A stretch of 64,000 bases of DNA, taken from Thermus islandicus DSM 21543. Its GTDB lineage: Bacteria > Deinococcota > Deinococci > Deinococcales > Thermaceae. The position numbers and the translations under genes were made by a program. A model generated the notes under the pieces. The model searched no databases and had not been told where the DNA came from. It worked only from the letters and a program-made list of their open reading frames with translations. This document shows positions 25,336 to 34,078 of the stretch, piece after piece. How positions within the stretch are numbered: the first letter of the stretch is position 1; every line of letters begins with the position of its first letter. Where the stretch lies: positions 42,571 through 106,570 of the forward strand of contig NZ_ATXJ01000006.1 in NCBI RefSeq assembly GCF_000421625.1. Direction: 5' to 3'.

Positions 25336-26384
25336 CAGCGCCTCCAGAGGATCCGATGCCGGCTTACCGCCTCGGCCCCGATGAGAGCGAGGAGCAAAAG
25401 CCCGCTGGCCACGTCCACCACCCTGAAGGGCATGGAGAGGGCGAGCTTCAGAGCGTCCGCCCCCGCCAGGATTAGGCCCAAAAGGGGGGCGGTGAGGAGG
25501 ACCCCGAGGGGCCTTCCCCGGGCGAGCCAGGCCGCCAGGATGGCGGTGAAGCCGTAGCCCAAGGAGATCTGGGCCGGCTCCAGAAGCCTCAGGTGGATCC
25601 CCGCCACCTCCCCTACCCCGGCGAGGCCGGAAAGCAGGCCCGAGGTCAGGGCGGCGAGGAGGAGGAGCCTACCCTCTTTGAGCCCTAGGTATCGGGCCGC
25701 CTGTGGGTTCTCCCCCAGGACCCGCCAGGCGAAGCCCAGGGGGGTACGGGAGAGGAGAAGCTGGAGGAGGAAGGCCGCCGCCACCCCGAAAAGCAGGGTA
25801 GGCCAGGGGACCAGGGTCTCCCCCAGGTGGGGAAGCTGGGCCTCCGGGGGAAACCGGTCGGTGTAGAGGAAACCCAGGGCCATCTGCCCCTTCCATGGGC
25901 CCGCCACCAGGTAGACCACCAGGGAGGAGGCCAGGTAGTTCTGCATGAGGGTGGTGAGGATCTCGCTGGCCCCGAAGCGCACCTTGAGCCAGGCGGCAAG
26001 GCCCGCCCACAAGGCCCCAAGCCCCCCCCCGAAGAGAAACATGAGGACCGGCGTCCAGGGGCCCGGCGGCAGGAAGAGGGCCGCATAGGTGGCCCCCACC
26101 GCCCCCAGGAGGAGCTGCCCCTCGGCCCCGATGTTGAAGAAGCCCACCCGAAAGCCCAGGGCGAGCCCTGCCCCGATGAGGAGGAGAGGGACGGCGCGCC
26201 GGGCCACCTCCGCCAGCCCCAAGGGGTCGGTGAGGGGGGAAAGGAGGAGGCCGTAGGCGCGAAGGGGAGCAACCCCATAGGCCAGAAAGAGGACCCCTAG
26301 GGCGAGGAGGGCCAGGAGGAGGAAGAGGGCGTAGGCCAGAAGGACCTTCCTGGGGGTGGGGTTCGGGTCCAGCTCCAACCTCAC
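25335..26384 (-). CDS. Nucleoside ABC importer permease (NupP-like)
   Basis: 349 residues. A long N-terminal hydrophobic region is followed by GFRVGFFNIGAEGQLLLGAV, the first-permease signature of the nucleoside importers, and by RFGASEILTTLMQNYLASSL. C-terminal GYGFTAILAAWLARGRPLG resembles the cytoplasmic EAA-like loop. The start overlaps the ATPase stop by 4 bp. It forms a heterodimeric channel with the following permease. Confidence 0.9.
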   Translation of the reverse strand: MRLELDPNPTPRKVLLAYALFLLLALLALGVLFLAYGVAPLRAYGLLLSPLTDPLGLAEVARRAVPLLLIGAGLALGFRVGFFNIGAEGQLLLGAVGATYAALFLPPGPWTPVLMFLFGGGLGALWAGLAAWLKVRFGASEILTTLMQNYLASSLVVYLVAGPWKGQMALGFLYTDRFPPEAQLPHLGETLVPWPTLLFGVAAAFLLQLLLSRTPLGFAWRVLGENPQAARYLGLKEGRLLLLAALTSGLLSGLAGVGEVAGIHLRLLEPAQISLGYGFTAILAAWLARGRPLGVLLTAPLLGLILAGADALKLALSMPFRVVDVASGLLLLALIGAEAVSRHRILWRR

Positions 26385-27850
26385 GCCCGCCCCTCCGCCA
26401 TCATCCGGCCCAGGCGCTCCCGGTTCGCCGCTTCCCGGGAAATGGGCCCCACCAGCCGGCCGCGGTGGAGGGCCGCCACCCGGTGAGCGAGGGCCAGGAT
26501 CTCGTCCAGATCCTCGCTTATGAGGAGAATGGCGGCCCCCTCCCGCGCCAGGTCCAGAAGCCGGGCATGAACCTCCTCCGCCGCCCCCGCGTCCACCCCG
26601 TAGGTGGGGTGCATGGCCAGGACGAGCTTGGGACCCTCCTTGAGCTCCCGGGCCAGGATCACCTTCTGCACGTTACCGCCGGAGAGGGCCCGCACCGGGG
26701 TGCGGGGCGTGGGGGCTTGGATGCGGTAGCGGGCGATGAGGGCCTCCGCGTCCCGCTCCATGGCTCTATAGTCCAGAAGTCCGCGCCGGGCGTAGCGGGG
26801 GTAGGTGCGCAGGGCGAGGTTCTCCGCCACGCTCATCCCCCCCACCACCCCCATGGCCCGCTCCTCGGGCACGTGGGCCACCCCCAGGGCATAGAGGCGG
26901 GCGGGGTCTTCGGGCAAGGGCCTACCCAGGAAGCGGACCCGCCCGCGGTACGGCCTGAGGCCGGCCAGGGCCTCCAGAAGCTCCCGCTGGCCGCTTCCCG
27001 CCACCCCGGCGATGCCCAGGACCTCCCCGGCCCTCAGGGCGAAGGAGACCCCCTGGACGGGAAAGCCGTGCCGAGGGACCATGAGGTCCTCCACCTCCAG
27101 GACCACCGCCTCCCCGGGCGGGGCGGCCCTGGGGAGGGGGGCCGGGCTCCGCCCCACCATGAGGCGGATCAAGGCGTCCTTGTCCGCCTCCTCGCGCCGC
27201 AGCTCCCCCACCTTTTCCCCCGCCCTGAGGACGACCACGCGGTCGGCGATGGCCAGGACCTCGTCCAGCTTGTGGCTGATAAAGAGGACCGCCAGGCCCG
27301 AGGACCTCAACCTCCGGATCTCTTGGAAAAGGCCTTCCACCTCCTTGGGGGTGAGGACGCTGGTAGGCTCGTCCAGGACGAGCACTTTGGGGCGGGCAAG
27401 GAGGGCCCTGAGGAGCTCTACCCGCTGCTTCTCCCCTGCGGAGAGACGGTGCACGGGCGCCTCGAGGTCCACCCCCAGGGGGTGCCCCGCCAGAAGCCCT
27501 TTTAGCCTCGCCACCAGGGCCCTGCGGGAGAAGACGGGGGGCAGGTCCAGGCCCAGGGCCAGGTTCTCCGCCACGGTGTGGGCCTCAATGAGCTCGGGGT
27601 GCTGGGGCACGAGGGCGATGCCGAGCCTCTGGGCGGCCCTGGGGGAGGGGATGCGCACCTCCTTGCCCTCGAGGAAAATCCGCCCCTCGTCCGGGGCGTA
27701 GAGGCCGTAGAGGAGGCTCACCAGGGTGGTCTTCCCCGCGCCGTTCTCCCCTAGAAGGGCCACCACTTCGCCCCCCCGCACCTCGAGGCTGATCCCCCGG
27801 TTGGCCACCACGGGGCCGAAGCGCTTGGTGACGTTCTCCAGCCGCAACAT
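26381..27850 (-). CDS. Nucleoside ABC importer double ATPase (NupO-like)
   Basis: 489 residues from ATG 27850, where the ABC homology begins (MLRLENVTKRFGPVVANRG); an ATG at 27892 would add 14 unrelated residues. There are two ABC modules as in RbsA/NupO. Module 1 has Walker A GENGAGKTT, signature LSAGEKQRVELLRAL and Walker B LVLDEPTSVL. Module 2 has a degenerate Walker A (GVAGSGQRE), ALSGGNVQKVILARELKEG and a Walker B-like VLAMHPTYGVD, as is normal in this family. An inverted repeat (GGCCCG-CA-CGGGCC) lies just upstream of the start. Confidence 0.92.
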   Translation of the reverse strand: MLRLENVTKRFGPVVANRGISLEVRGGEVVALLGENGAGKTTLVSLLYGLYAPDEGRIFLEGKEVRIPSPRAAQRLGIALVPQHPELIEAHTVAENLALGLDLPPVFSRRALVARLKGLLAGHPLGVDLEAPVHRLSAGEKQRVELLRALLARPKVLVLDEPTSVLTPKEVEGLFQEIRRLRSSGLAVLFISHKLDEVLAIADRVVVLRAGEKVGELRREEADKDALIRLMVGRSPAPLPRAAPPGEAVVLEVEDLMVPRHGFPVQGVSFALRAGEVLGIAGVAGSGQRELLEALAGLRPYRGRVRFLGRPLPEDPARLYALGVAHVPEERAMGVVGGMSVAENLALRTYPRYARRGLLDYRAMERDAEALIARYRIQAPTPRTPVRALSGGNVQKVILARELKEGPKLVLAMHPTYGVDAGAAEEVHARLLDLAREGAAILLISEDLDEILALAHRVAALHRGRLVGPISREAANRERLGRMMAEGRA

Positions 27851-27898
27851 GGAAAGGCCCGTGCGGGCCCGGAGTGAGGATACCATAGCCAAGCCGGG

Positions 27899-28732
27899 CT
27901 ACCCGCGCACCGCCCGCAAGGGAACCCCCTCCTCTCGGGCCCAGGCCTCCCAAAGGAGGGCGGGGCGCTCCAGGAAGCGGGCACAGAGCCTGGCGTAGGC
28001 GGGGTTGTCCGGGGAGGCCGGGCTGAAGGCCGCCTCTAGGAGCTCGGGAAGCCCCGCCTTCTGGCAGAAGCGGGCCCAAAGGTGCGGCTCGAGGGCCGCG
28101 AGGGCCACCTCCCCCTCCTTCGCCCGGTAGACCCCGTAGCAGAGGACGGAACCGTCCAGGAAAGGAAGAGGGGGGTAGGCGATCCCCCTCACCGCCTCGG
28201 AGAGGGCCACCTCGTAGACCCCACCCCCTAGAAGAAGCCCCTTCAGGGCCAAGAGGGCCGCCTGGAATGCCCCGGCGAGATCGGCGAACTGAAAAGCTTT
28301 CCAGGGAAATCGGCCTAGAAGCCCCGCTTCGGCGAGATAGGTAAGGTCATGCCCAGGATCCGGAACCTCGGGGTAGCCTCGGAGGCGCACATAGACCAGG
28401 CGAGGGTTGACCTTCAGGAGCGCTTCTGGCCCTACCCCCAACCGTTCCATCACCCCAGGGCGGTTGGCCTCCAGAAGAAGGGCGCTTTCCTCTACCAGGG
28501 CCAGCAAAGCCTCCCGGCCCTCCGCCCTCTTGAGGTCCAGCACCCGCACCTCTTTGCCCCCGTTGAGGAAACGGTAGGCCCCGGGGGCCAGGGTCGCCAG
28601 GGGATCCCCCCCGGGGGGCTCCACCTTGAGCACCGGGAAACCCAAGTCCAAAAGGAACTTCCCCGCCAGGGGCCCGGGAAGGAGGCGGGTCAGGTCCAGC
28701 ACCCTACCGGGGGGCCATGCGGAGGGCGCCAT
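27899..28732 (-). CDS. CaiB/BaiF-family CoA-transferase or racemase, short at the C-terminus
   Basis: 277 residues of the family III CoA-transferase fold. The N-terminal [20 protein letters not shown] with its [14 protein letters not shown] run is typical, and [13 protein letters not shown] carries the catalytic aspartate. Members such as alpha-methylacyl-CoA racemase usually have about 360 residues. Here the chain stops just after [11 protein letters not shown], where the family normally continues for another 70-90 residues. It may be a naturally short form or a C-terminal truncation. It overlaps the SDR gene by 29 bp and lies 48 bp upstream of the transporter ATPase. Confidence 0.8.
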   Translation of the reverse strand: MAPSAWPPGRVLDLTRLLPGPLAGKFLLDLGFPVLKVEPPGGDPLATLAPGAYRFLNGGKEVRVLDLKRAEGREALLALVEESALLLEANRPGVMERLGVGPEALLKVNPRLVYVRLRGYPEVPDPGHDLTYLAEAGLLGRFPWKAFQFADLAGAFQAALLALKGLLLGGGVYEVALSEAVRGIAYPPLPFLDGSVLCYGVYRAKEGEVALAALEPHLWARFCQKAGLPELLEAAFSPASPDNPAYARLCARFLERPALLWEAWAREEGVPLRAVRG

Positions 28733-29435
28733 CTAGCCTTATGACCTCCCCGTTCAGCATGGGGTTCTCCACGATGTGGAGGACGAGGGCAGCGTACTCC
28801 TCAGGGTGGCCAAGCCGCCGAGGAAAGGGAACCTGCTCCGCCAGGGAAGCCTTCGCCTTCTCGGGCAGGCCTTGTAGGAGAGGGGTATCAAAGAGCCCGG
28901 GAGCGAGGGTGACCACCCGGATCCCCCACTCCGCCAGCTCCCGGGCCGCAGGCAGGGTCAGCCCCACCACGCCCCCCTTGCTGGCCGAGTAGGCCGCCTG
29001 TCCCACCTGGCCCTCAAAGGCGGCCACGCTGGCGGTATTCACGATAACCCCCCGCTGGCCCTCGGCATCGGGCGGGCTCTCCCGCATAGCCCAGGCCGCC
29101 AAGCGGAGGGCGTTAAAGGTGCCCACCAGGTTGACCTCCACCACCCTCCGGAACGAGTCCAGGTCGTGGGGGCCCTCCCGGCCCAGGATTTTGCGGGCAA
29201 GGCCCACTCCGGCAGCGTTCACCAGGACGAACAGGGGGGCCTGGGCCACCGCTTCCCGCACCGCCCGCTCCACATCCTCCGGCCGGGTCACATCCCCCTC
29301 CACATACCCTAGGCCAGGGTCCTCCCCCCGCCTTAGGTCCAGGACCGTCACCCGGTACCCCCTGGCCGCCAACGCCAGGGCCGTAGCCCGCCCTAATCCC
29401 GAAGCCCCACCCGTTACCAAGGCGCTCCGCGTCAT
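28704..29435 (-). CDS. Short-chain dehydrogenase, probable 3-hydroxyacyl-CoA dehydrogenase (HSD17B10-like)
   Basis: 243 residues from ATG 29435, which overlaps the thiolase stop (ATGA). SDR motifs: the nucleotide loop TGGASGLG at the N-terminus, NAAG, catalytic Ser/Tyr/Lys in [13 protein letters not shown] and [10 protein letters not shown]. The segment between them and the [13 protein letters not shown] ending resemble type II 3-hydroxyacyl-CoA dehydrogenase. Linked thiolase and CoA-transferase genes support beta-oxidation-like chemistry on a branched or cyclic acyl-CoA, which is inference. Confidence 0.85.
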   Translation of the reverse strand: MTRSALVTGGASGLGRATALALAARGYRVTVLDLRRGEDPGLGYVEGDVTRPEDVERAVREAVAQAPLFVLVNAAGVGLARKILGREGPHDLDSFRRVVEVNLVGTFNALRLAAWAMRESPPDAEGQRGVIVNTASVAAFEGQVGQAAYSASKGGVVGLTLPAARELAEWGIRVVTLAPGLFDTPLLQGLPEKAKASLAEQVPFPRRLGHPEEYAALVLHIVENPMLNGEVIRLDGALRMAPR

Positions 29436-30589
29436 GCCAGCCTCTGGAGGATCGTGGCCGTAGCCTGGCCGTGGCCGATGCACATCACCTGCAAACCGAA
29501 CTCCCCCCCGGTGCGCTCCAGCTCGTAGAGGAGCTTGGTCATGAGGATAGCCCCCGTGGCCCCCAGGGGGTGGCCGTGGGCGATGGCCCCACCATTGGGG
29601 TTCACCCGCTCAGGATCGGGGCCAAGCTCCCGCAAGAAGGCGAGGACAACGCTGGCAAAAGCCTCGTTGACCTCTATCACATCCAGGTCCCGCACGGAAA
29701 GGCGGGCCCTTTCCAGGGCCTTTCTGGCAGCGGGGACCACCTCCAAAAGCTGGAGCGTGGGGTCTCCCGCCACCACCACCCGGGCCAGGAAGCGGGCCCT
29801 GGGGCGAAGGCCCAAGGCCAAGGCCTTCTCCCTCTCCCCTAGGAGCAAGGCAGAGGCCCCATCGGAGATCTGGCTGGAGTTCCCTGCGGTCACCACCCCG
29901 TCTTCCCGAAAGACGGGCTTGAGGGCCAGCATCTTCTCGTAGTCGGCATCCGGGCGGACCCCCTCGTCCCGGTCCAGGAGGAAGGGCCTGCCCTCCCCGT
30001 CCAAACCCTCCAGAAAGACCATCTGGCTGCGGAACCGGCCTTCAGCCGTGGCCCTCGCCGCCCGCTTGTGGGAAAGGTAGCCCCACTCGTCCAGCTCCTC
30101 CCGGCAAAACCCGTATCGCTCGGCGATGCGTTCGGCGCTTTCCCCCTGGTGGACGAGCTCGTATTTTTGGAAAAGCTCAGGGTTCAAGGTGTGGAAGCTT
30201 CCGCCGATGTCTGAGAACATGGGCACCCGGGTCATGCTCTCCACCCCGCCGGCGATGGCGAAGTCCAGGTCGCCCGCGGCGATGGCCTGGGCGGCGAAGT
30301 GGACCGCCTGCTGGCTGGAGCCGCACATGCGGTTCAGGGTGACCGCGGGCACCTCCCGGGGAAGCCGGGAAAGGAGCACGGCAAGCCGCCCCAGGTTGGC
30401 CCCCTGCTCCCCCACCTGGGTCACGCACCCCGTGACCACGTCCCCGATCGCCTTAGGGTCTATCCCCGATCGGTCCAGGAGGGCATCCAGCACCCGGGCA
30501 TAAAGGGCATCCGGACGCCAGGCTCGCAAGGCCCCGTTCCGCTTACCGATGGGCGTGCGCACCGCCTCGAGGATCACCGGCTCTCCCAT
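29432..30589 (-). CDS. Thiolase (acetyl-CoA acyltransferase)
   Basis: 385 residues, normal for the family. The nucleophilic cysteine is in [12 protein letters not shown], the substrate histidine in [15 protein letters not shown] and the second catalytic cysteine near [11 protein letters not shown]. Thiolases split 3-oxoacyl-CoA or, in reverse, condense acetyl-CoA. GGAGGGCACAGAG precedes ATG 30589. It is the first gene of the minus-strand unit that continues through SDR and CaiB into the nucleoside importer. Confidence 0.92.
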   Translation of the reverse strand: MGEPVILEAVRTPIGKRNGALRAWRPDALYARVLDALLDRSGIDPKAIGDVVTGCVTQVGEQGANLGRLAVLLSRLPREVPAVTLNRMCGSSQQAVHFAAQAIAAGDLDFAIAGGVESMTRVPMFSDIGGSFHTLNPELFQKYELVHQGESAERIAERYGFCREELDEWGYLSHKRAARATAEGRFRSQMVFLEGLDGEGRPFLLDRDEGVRPDADYEKMLALKPVFREDGVVTAGNSSQISDGASALLLGEREKALALGLRPRARFLARVVVAGDPTLQLLEVVPAARKALERARLSVRDLDVIEVNEAFASVVLAFLRELGPDPERVNPNGGAIAHGHPLGATGAILMTKLLYELERTGGEFGLQVMCIGHGQATATILQRLA

Positions 30590-30641
30590 CTCTGTGCCCT
30601 CCCCTCCAGGCTACCGGGGGTGGCCGAGGTCCGCAAGGACC

Positions 30642-31256
30642 CTAAGGGTAGGGGCCCAAGGCCCCGGGGTTCCTCACCGCCACAAAGGCCCCGTAGACCC
30701 GGCTTGCCCCCGCCCGGAGAAGAGCCTCCTTGGCCCTAAGGAAGGTGGCTCCGCTGGTAAGTACGTCGTCCAAAAGAAGCCAGGGGCCCTCCACCCTAAG
30801 GGCGGGGGCGAAGAGGTCCCCGGGGAGCTTGTGGCGGGCCCGTCCCCTGGAGGGCTGGCTTGGGGCGTAGCGCACCCGGCGAAGGGCTCTCCGGTAGGGA
30901 AGGCCCAGGAGGCGGGCCACCTCCTGGGCAAGAAGCTCGGGCGGGTTGTACCCCCGGAGGAGAAGCCGGGAAAGAAGGGTGGGCACCGCCGTAACCCCAT
31001 GGAGGGCCCAACCCGCCTCCCGCACCCCTTCCGCCAGCGGACCGGCCAAAAGGGGAGCCAGGCCGAAGCGCCTGCCGTACTTGAGGGCCCGCACCAGGCC
31101 CCCCACCCGGCCATAAAGCCCTAGGTAGACCATCTCCCCATGCCTCTCCGCCCGAAGCCCCTGGCGGCAGGAGGCGCAAAGGAGGGGCTGGTCCAGCCTC
31201 CCCCCGCACCCGGGGCAGGCATGGCCCAGAAGCCCCTCAAGCCAGCCCCAAGGCAT
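30642..31256 (-). CDS. comF: ComF-family phosphoribosyltransferase-like competence protein
   Basis: 204 residues. A short N-terminal zinc finger (CPGCGG ... CASC) is followed by a type I phosphoribosyltransferase domain whose PRPP loop reads LLDDVLTSGATF. ComF is needed for natural transformation in several bacteria. Thermus is highly transformable, so that role is plausible, though the reaction it catalyses is unknown. It starts inside the last codons of mtnA (20-bp overlap). Confidence 0.88.
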   Translation of the reverse strand: MPWGWLEGLLGHACPGCGGRLDQPLLCASCRQGLRAERHGEMVYLGLYGRVGGLVRALKYGRRFGLAPLLAGPLAEGVREAGWALHGVTAVPTLLSRLLLRGYNPPELLAQEVARLLGLPYRRALRRVRYAPSQPSRGRARHKLPGDLFAPALRVEGPWLLLDDVLTSGATFLRAKEALLRAGASRVYGAFVAVRNPGALGPYP

Positions 31257-32229
31257 CCCTTAAGGCCTCGTCAAAGGGAGGGTAGAGAACCCCCTTCTCC
31301 GTGACGATGCCGGTGAGGTAGCGGTGGGGGGTCAGGTCAAAGGCCGGATGGTAGGCGGGAAAGCCTTGAGGGGCGAGGCGCACGCCCCTTAGCTCCAGGA
31401 CCTCCTCGGGAGGCCTCTCCTCTATAGGGATGCCCTCCCCGCTTGGGAGCTTGGGATCCACAGAGGAAAGGGGAAGGGCGGCGTAGAAGGGGATGCCGTG
31501 GTGGTGGGCCAGGACCGCCAGGGCGTAGGTGCCGATCTTGTTGGCGAAGTCGCCGTTTAAGGCCATGCGGTCCGCTCCCACGATGACCGCGTCCACCTTT
31601 CCCCGGGCCATGAGGAAGCCCGCCATGTTGTCGGCGATGAGGGTGGCGGGAACCCCCGCCTTCATCAGCTCAAAGGCGGTGAGGCGGGCCCCTTGGAGGT
31701 AGGGCCGGGTCTCGTCCACCCAAACGTGGGTCACCCGCCCCTGGCGGAACCCCTCCACGATGGCCCCCAAAGCGGTCCCGTAGCCCCCGGTGGCCAGAGG
31801 CCCGGTGTTGCAGTGGGTGAGGACCTGGCCCCTCACCACCTTGGCTCCGTAGTGGCTTATCGCCTTCTCCGTCTCCTCCACCTCCCGCCACAGGGCAAAG
31901 GCCTCCCTTAGGCTGGCCACGGGATCACCCCAGTGGGGGCGCATCCTGTCTAAGGCGTGAAAGAGGTTGACCGCGGTGGGGCGGCTTTGGCGCAAGAGGT
32001 GGTCCGCCGCCTTTAGGTCCTCCCCGGCCAGGTGGGCGAGGACCAGGCCAAAGGCCGCCGCTACCCCGATGGCCGGAGCCCCCCTGACCACCATGGTGCG
32101 AATGGCCTCCGCCATCTCCTGAGCGGTGCGCACCGGAACCCAGACCTCCTCTAGGGGAAGCCGCCTTTGGTCCAGAAGCCAAAAAACTCCCTTCTCCTCG
32201 TCAAACCGGAAGGGCAGGACCCGCTCCAC
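31237..32229 (-). CDS. mtnA: S-methyl-5-thioribose-1-phosphate isomerase
   Basis: 330 residues from GTG 32229 (VERVLPFRFDEEKGVFWLLD). The longer frame upstream is antisense-like sequence inside the PQQ dehydrogenase gene and is rejected; TAGACT lies 7 bases before the GTG, giving a leaderless start. The aIF2B-like fold is clear: MVVRGAPAIGVAAAFG near the start, the active-site cysteine in THCNTGPLATGGYGTAL and the aspartate in GADRMALNGDFANKIGTY. MtnA turns methylthioribose 1-phosphate into the ribulose form in methionine salvage. No other salvage gene is nearby. Confidence 0.95.
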   Translation of the reverse strand: MERVLPFRFDEEKGVFWLLDQRRLPLEEVWVPVRTAQEMAEAIRTMVVRGAPAIGVAAAFGLVLAHLAGEDLKAADHLLRQSRPTAVNLFHALDRMRPHWGDPVASLREAFALWREVEETEKAISHYGAKVVRGQVLTHCNTGPLATGGYGTALGAIVEGFRQGRVTHVWVDETRPYLQGARLTAFELMKAGVPATLIADNMAGFLMARGKVDAVIVGADRMALNGDFANKIGTYALAVLAHHHGIPFYAALPLSSVDPKLPSGEGIPIEERPPEEVLELRGVRLAPQGFPAYHPAFDLTPHRYLTGIVTEKGVLYPPFDEALRDALGLA

Positions 32230-32236
32230 GGACCCA

Positions 32237-32242
32237 AGTCTA
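32237..32242 (-). promoter_or_regulatory. -10 box overlapping the stop codon of the PQQ dehydrogenase gene; leaderless mtnA start
   Basis: TAGACT on the minus strand starts with the TAG stop (32242-32240) of the upstream gene and ends 7 bases before the mtnA GTG at 32229. This is the same design as at 14919-14924. Confidence 0.55.
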
Positions 32243-33301
32243 CGCCAGGCGGAGCACCCTATCGTCCCCTGGGCGCACCTGGCCCCGACCGTCCCGGTTG
32301 GAGGTGGTGACATAAAGGGCCCCATCCGGCCCCACCTGGACCTCCCGCAGGCGGCCAAAGCCCGAAAGCATAGGCTCCGCCCTGACCACGCGCCACCGGC
32401 CCCTTTCCCCCTGAAGCCTAAGGCGTAGGAGGGCCTGTCCCCTGAGCCCGGCCACATAAAGCTCTCCCTTCCAGAAGGCCAGGTTACCGGGAGGAAAGCC
32501 TTCGGGCCAAACATAAAGCGGATCCACATAGCCCGGCTCCTCCCCCCGGCCCACCACCTGAGGCCAACCGTAGTTCCCTCCGGGGCGGATCAGGTTGATC
32601 TCATCGTAGCCGTAGCCTTGCTCTCCGCTAGGGCCGTGTTCGCTGGCAAAGAGCTCGCCCGTCTCGGGATGCCAGGCCAGCCCCTGGGGATTGCGATGGC
32701 CATAGCTCCAGATCTCGGGCCTGGTTCCGGGACGGCCCAAGAAGGGGTTGCCAGGCGCGGGCTCCCCCTCGGGGGTTAGGCGCAGGATCTTGCCCCCTAA
32801 GGAGGAAAGGTCCTGGGCCATGGCCCGCTCGTACCCCTCTCCCGTGGTCACATAGAGCATCCCATCGGGACCGAAGGCGATCCGGCCTCCCGAGTGCAGG
32901 CCGTGGGGCCGGGCGGGAATCCCGTCCAGGATAACGCGCTCCCACACCCCCCGCTCCCCCAGATGCCGGAGGCGCACCACCTGGTTCCTCAGGCCTCCCT
33001 CCTCCACGGTGCGGTAGGCGTAGACGTAGGGCGCCTCGGGAAAGCGGGGGTGGAGGGCAAGGCCCAAAAGCCCAGACTCCCCCCGGCGGTAGACGGGAAG
33101 CTCGGCGTAGGTGGAAAGCCTTCCCTCCCTAAAAAGCCGGATCCTCCCAGGCCTTTCCGAGATGAGCATCCCCCCACCGGGCAGAAAGGCCAGGGCCCAG
33201 GGGACCTCGAGGCCCCCCACCACCTCCTCGGCCCTTAGCCCCTGGCCCCGGGAAAGCCCTAGGCCCAAAAGCCCCACAAGAAGCCGCCTGCGGCTAAGCA
33301 T
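32240..33301 (-). CDS. PQQ-dependent soluble aldose sugar dehydrogenase
   Basis: 353 residues from ATG 33301, preceded by AAGGAGGGGTC. A signal-like N-terminus (LSRRRLLVGLLGLGLSRGQG) carries RRR before the hydrophobic stretch, so Tat export is possible. The six-bladed propeller features of the Asd/YliI family are present: VPWALAFLPGGGMLISERPG, GLALHPRF, RPHGLHSGGRIAFGPDG with the catalytic His, and NLIRPGGNYGWP. It oxidises aldoses with PQQ in the periplasm. Whether this organism makes PQQ cannot be seen in the window. Confidence 0.9.
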   Translation of the reverse strand: MLSRRRLLVGLLGLGLSRGQGLRAEEVVGGLEVPWALAFLPGGGMLISERPGRIRLFREGRLSTYAELPVYRRGESGLLGLALHPRFPEAPYVYAYRTVEEGGLRNQVVRLRHLGERGVWERVILDGIPARPHGLHSGGRIAFGPDGMLYVTTGEGYERAMAQDLSSLGGKILRLTPEGEPAPGNPFLGRPGTRPEIWSYGHRNPQGLAWHPETGELFASEHGPSGEQGYGYDEINLIRPGGNYGWPQVVGRGEEPGYVDPLYVWPEGFPPGNLAFWKGELYVAGLRGQALLRLRLQGERGRWRVVRAEPMLSGFGRLREVQVGPDGALYVTTSNRDGRGQVRPGDDRVLRLA

Positions 33302-33330
33302 GACCCCTCCTTGGCAAAAGCCTACCAAAG

Positions 33331-33361
33331 CCGGGCCCCACCCCATGGGGGCGGGGCCCGG
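33331..33361 (-). terminator. Strong stem-loop after the lipoprotein gene
   Basis: CCGGGCCCC (33331-33339) pairs with GGGGCCCGG (33353-33361), with an inner CCCC-AT-GGGG. On the minus strand the stem is followed by CTTTGG. It separates the lipoprotein gene from the PQQ dehydrogenase gene. Confidence 0.65.
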
Positions 33362-33385
33362 TTCCTAAACCCTAAAGGGAAAAGG

Positions 33386-33958
33386 CTAGGGCCTCACCGT
33401 CCCCGAAAGCCTCAAGAGGAACCGTTCCGTCCTATAGCGCACCGTGGCCTCCTGGGCGCTGGTGGCGTTTCCGGAAATTCTGGCCCCCACGTAGAAGGTG
33501 CCGCTTTGGATGGCCTGTACCTGGGCGGCCGTGGCCTGGGCCTGCCCCTCCACGCACATCGCCCCCGAGGAGAGGGCCGAGACATCCTTGGTGCCCTCGG
33601 CCAGCTTGTTGGCCTCCTGGAAGAGCGTCCCCGCATCCCCGCCCAGATAAGCGGTATAAGCCACACTCCCCTGGAAGCTCGCCCCCGGAGTCTCCGAGGC
33701 GAAGCACACCTTATAGTCCAAGGTGACCCCGGTGAGGTTCACCCGGGAGTCGGGGGTGTAGCGGATCTCCACGGGGCCCACCGTCTTGGGGTTGGGGCTG
33801 ATGCCCCCCTGTCCCACCGTGAAGGTGCCCGAGAGGTCCACAAAGTTCAAGACGTTGAGCTCATAGTTGAAAGGAGCGCTACAGGCGGCAACCCCCAAAA
33901 GGAGCCCTACCCAGAACCAGCCCCTAGCCAAAAGCCTGTACCCCTCGCCCTTACGCAT
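33386..33958 (-). CDS. Putative outer-envelope lipoprotein of unknown function
   Basis: 190 residues. The N-terminal hydrophobic segment ends in a lipobox, GVAAC, with the lipidated cysteine at residue 26. The mature part is Gly/Thr/Val-rich, predicted beta, with a cysteine in DYKVCFASE and another in GAMCVEG that could form a disulphide. I do not recognise the family. GGGAGG lies about 9 bases before the start. It is a stand-alone gene with a terminator behind it, and it is A+T-richer than its neighbours. Confidence 0.65.
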   Translation of the reverse strand: MRKGEGYRLLARGWFWVGLLLGVAACSAPFNYELNVLNFVDLSGTFTVGQGGISPNPKTVGPVEIRYTPDSRVNLTGVTLDYKVCFASETPGASFQGSVAYTAYLGGDAGTLFQEANKLAEGTKDVSALSSGAMCVEGQAQATAAQVQAIQSGTFYVGARISGNATSAQEATVRYRTERFLLRLSGTVRP

Positions 33959-34078
33959 CCTTGCCTCCCTTCCGAGACCCCTAGGGTCCTTACCTCCATC
34001 CTCCTCAGGGGGGCTTACAAAAACCTTAAACGGGGGAGGAGGCCTACACCCCCTCTCCCCTGACCCAGAAGGGTGGCC
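33959..34078. other. Intergenic region between tdh and the lipoprotein gene
   Basis: A 120-bp gap downstream of tdh and upstream of the lipoprotein gene on the minus strand. It holds the lipoprotein promoter and ribosome site (GGGAGG). A TTTAAGG/TTTTTGTAA patch near 34017-34030 is the only A+T-rich element, and I cannot define the promoter further. Confidence 0.35.
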
